NCBI GenBank assembly: GCA_023139225.1
Contig: JAGLNZ010000379.1
Span: 1 to 5,695 of the forward strand
Length of the DNA stretch: 5,695 nucleotides
Direction: 5' to 3'
DNA from: Desulfobacula sp.
Lineage (GTDB): Bacteria > Desulfobacterota > Desulfobacteria > Desulfobacterales > Desulfobacteraceae
The first letter of the stretch is position 1. Each line of letters begins with the position of its first letter. The notes beneath the pieces are model-generated. The model was not told where the DNA came from, made no database searches, and saw only the letters and a program-made list of their open reading frames with translations. The position numbers and the translations under genes are program-made. Shown one piece after another: positions 5,476-5,695 of this stretch.

Positions 5476-5695
5476 TTTCAATGACCTCCATTATTTTTAC
5501 GGGCGTGATCAATACACCGTTCATCTGGCCGTAAAATGCTACTTTTTTATCACAAAGCACCCGCTTTATTTCATTGACATATTGTCCCAGGTTCATTTCA
5601 ATGACGACAATGCGTTTAAAGGGTTCGGCTTTTTTAATCAGGAGCTCTTCCGGTACCGGCCACAGGGTTTTAAGGGTTAAGGTGGAGACAGGTTT
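5468..5695 (-). CDS. 2-oxoacid:ferredoxin oxidoreductase alpha subunit, C-terminal end (partial)
   Basis: The minus strand is open from the window edge to the TAG at 5468-5470, giving 75 residues. TLKTLWPVPEELLIKKAEPFK, read in two parts (LKTLWPVPEE and AEPFKRIVVIEMNLGQ), is the characteristic end of KorA/VorA-type alpha subunits, where IWPFPE and VVxEMNxGQ are conserved. The alpha subunit carries the pyrimidine-binding half of the TPP site and pairs with the beta subunit encoded next. The last eight bases, ATGAATAG, contain the start codon of the beta-gamma gene, so the two are translationally coupled. The N-terminal part and the operon promoter are outside the window, so any ferredoxin-like delta subunit cannot be assessed. 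Confidence 0.88.
   Translation of the reverse strand, partial: KPVSTLTLKTLWPVPEELLIKKAEPFKRIVVIEMNLGQYVNEIKRVLCDKKVAFYGQMNGVLITPVKIMEVIENE
5484..5489 (-). promoter_or_regulatory. Strong Shine-Dalgarno GGAGGT that fixes the beta-gamma start
   Basis: The minus strand reads GGAGGT at 5489-5484, inside the last codons of the alpha subunit. It is 8 nt from the ATG at 5475, ideal spacing, and only 2 nt from the in-frame TTG at 5481. This favours ATG and a 429-residue product. Confidence 0.8.

Noticed and set aside
5479..5481. TTG as start of the beta-gamma oxidoreductase gene
   Set aside because: It is only 2 nt from the Shine-Dalgarno; the ATG 6 nt downstream has proper 8-nt spacing.
1..5695. 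CRISPR arrays, insertion sequences, tRNA genes, integration sites
   Set aside because: No spaced direct repeats, transposase motifs, terminal repeats or tRNA-like folds were found on either strand by reading.

Overview
The window reads as ordinary chromosomal DNA from an anaerobic, moderately AT-rich bacterium. A sulfate-reducing deltaproteobacterium (Desulfobacterota, Desulfobacter/Desulfobacula-like) is the best guess. This is inferred from the gene types: an IHF-type protein, a ferredoxin-dependent 2-oxoacid oxidoreductase with fused beta and gamma subunits, an amidotransferase-free glutamate-synthase-like flavoprotein, and a MinD/FlhG-type ATPase. No marker gene in the window proves it. 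I see no mobile element, CRISPR array, tRNA or rRNA.

Layout. (1) 1-1086, plus strand: an ORF open at the left edge. Its first visible residues are the HPD tripeptide and third helix of a J-domain, followed by a lysine-rich linker and a MinD/FlhG-like P-loop ATPase. (2) 1073-2124, minus strand: a two-gene unit, an IHF-alpha-like gene followed 8 nt later by surE. The surE stop overlaps the stop of the ATPase gene by 14 bp, and each convergent gene appears to have its terminator inside the other. (3) 2125-2447: a divergent, AT-rich control region of 323 nt. It has a candidate promoter on each strand, two small dyads, and a terminator-like hairpin in the leader of the next plus-strand gene. (4) 2448-4106, plus strand: an FMN-binding glutamate-synthase-family protein with a cysteine-rich N-terminus. 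(5) 4128-4170: a terminator that can serve both strands. (6) 4186-5695, minus strand: a 2-oxoacid:ferredoxin oxidoreductase operon. The end of the alpha subunit overlaps by 8 bp a gene in which the beta (TPP-binding) and gamma subunits are fused.

How the genes relate. The oxidoreductase genes form one enzyme that decarboxylates a 2-oxoacid to an acyl-CoA and passes electrons to ferredoxin. The glutamate-synthase-like flavoprotein may also take electrons from a low-potential carrier, but it lies in a separate convergent transcript, so a link is only possible. surE (nucleotide phosphatase) and the IHF subunit share a transcript without an obvious shared pathway. The most unusual points are the J-domain/MinD fusion, the cysteine arrangement of the glutamate-synthase-like protein, the divergent gamma half of the fusion, the nested terminators, and the possible attenuator. 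I do not see a complete new multi-gene system.
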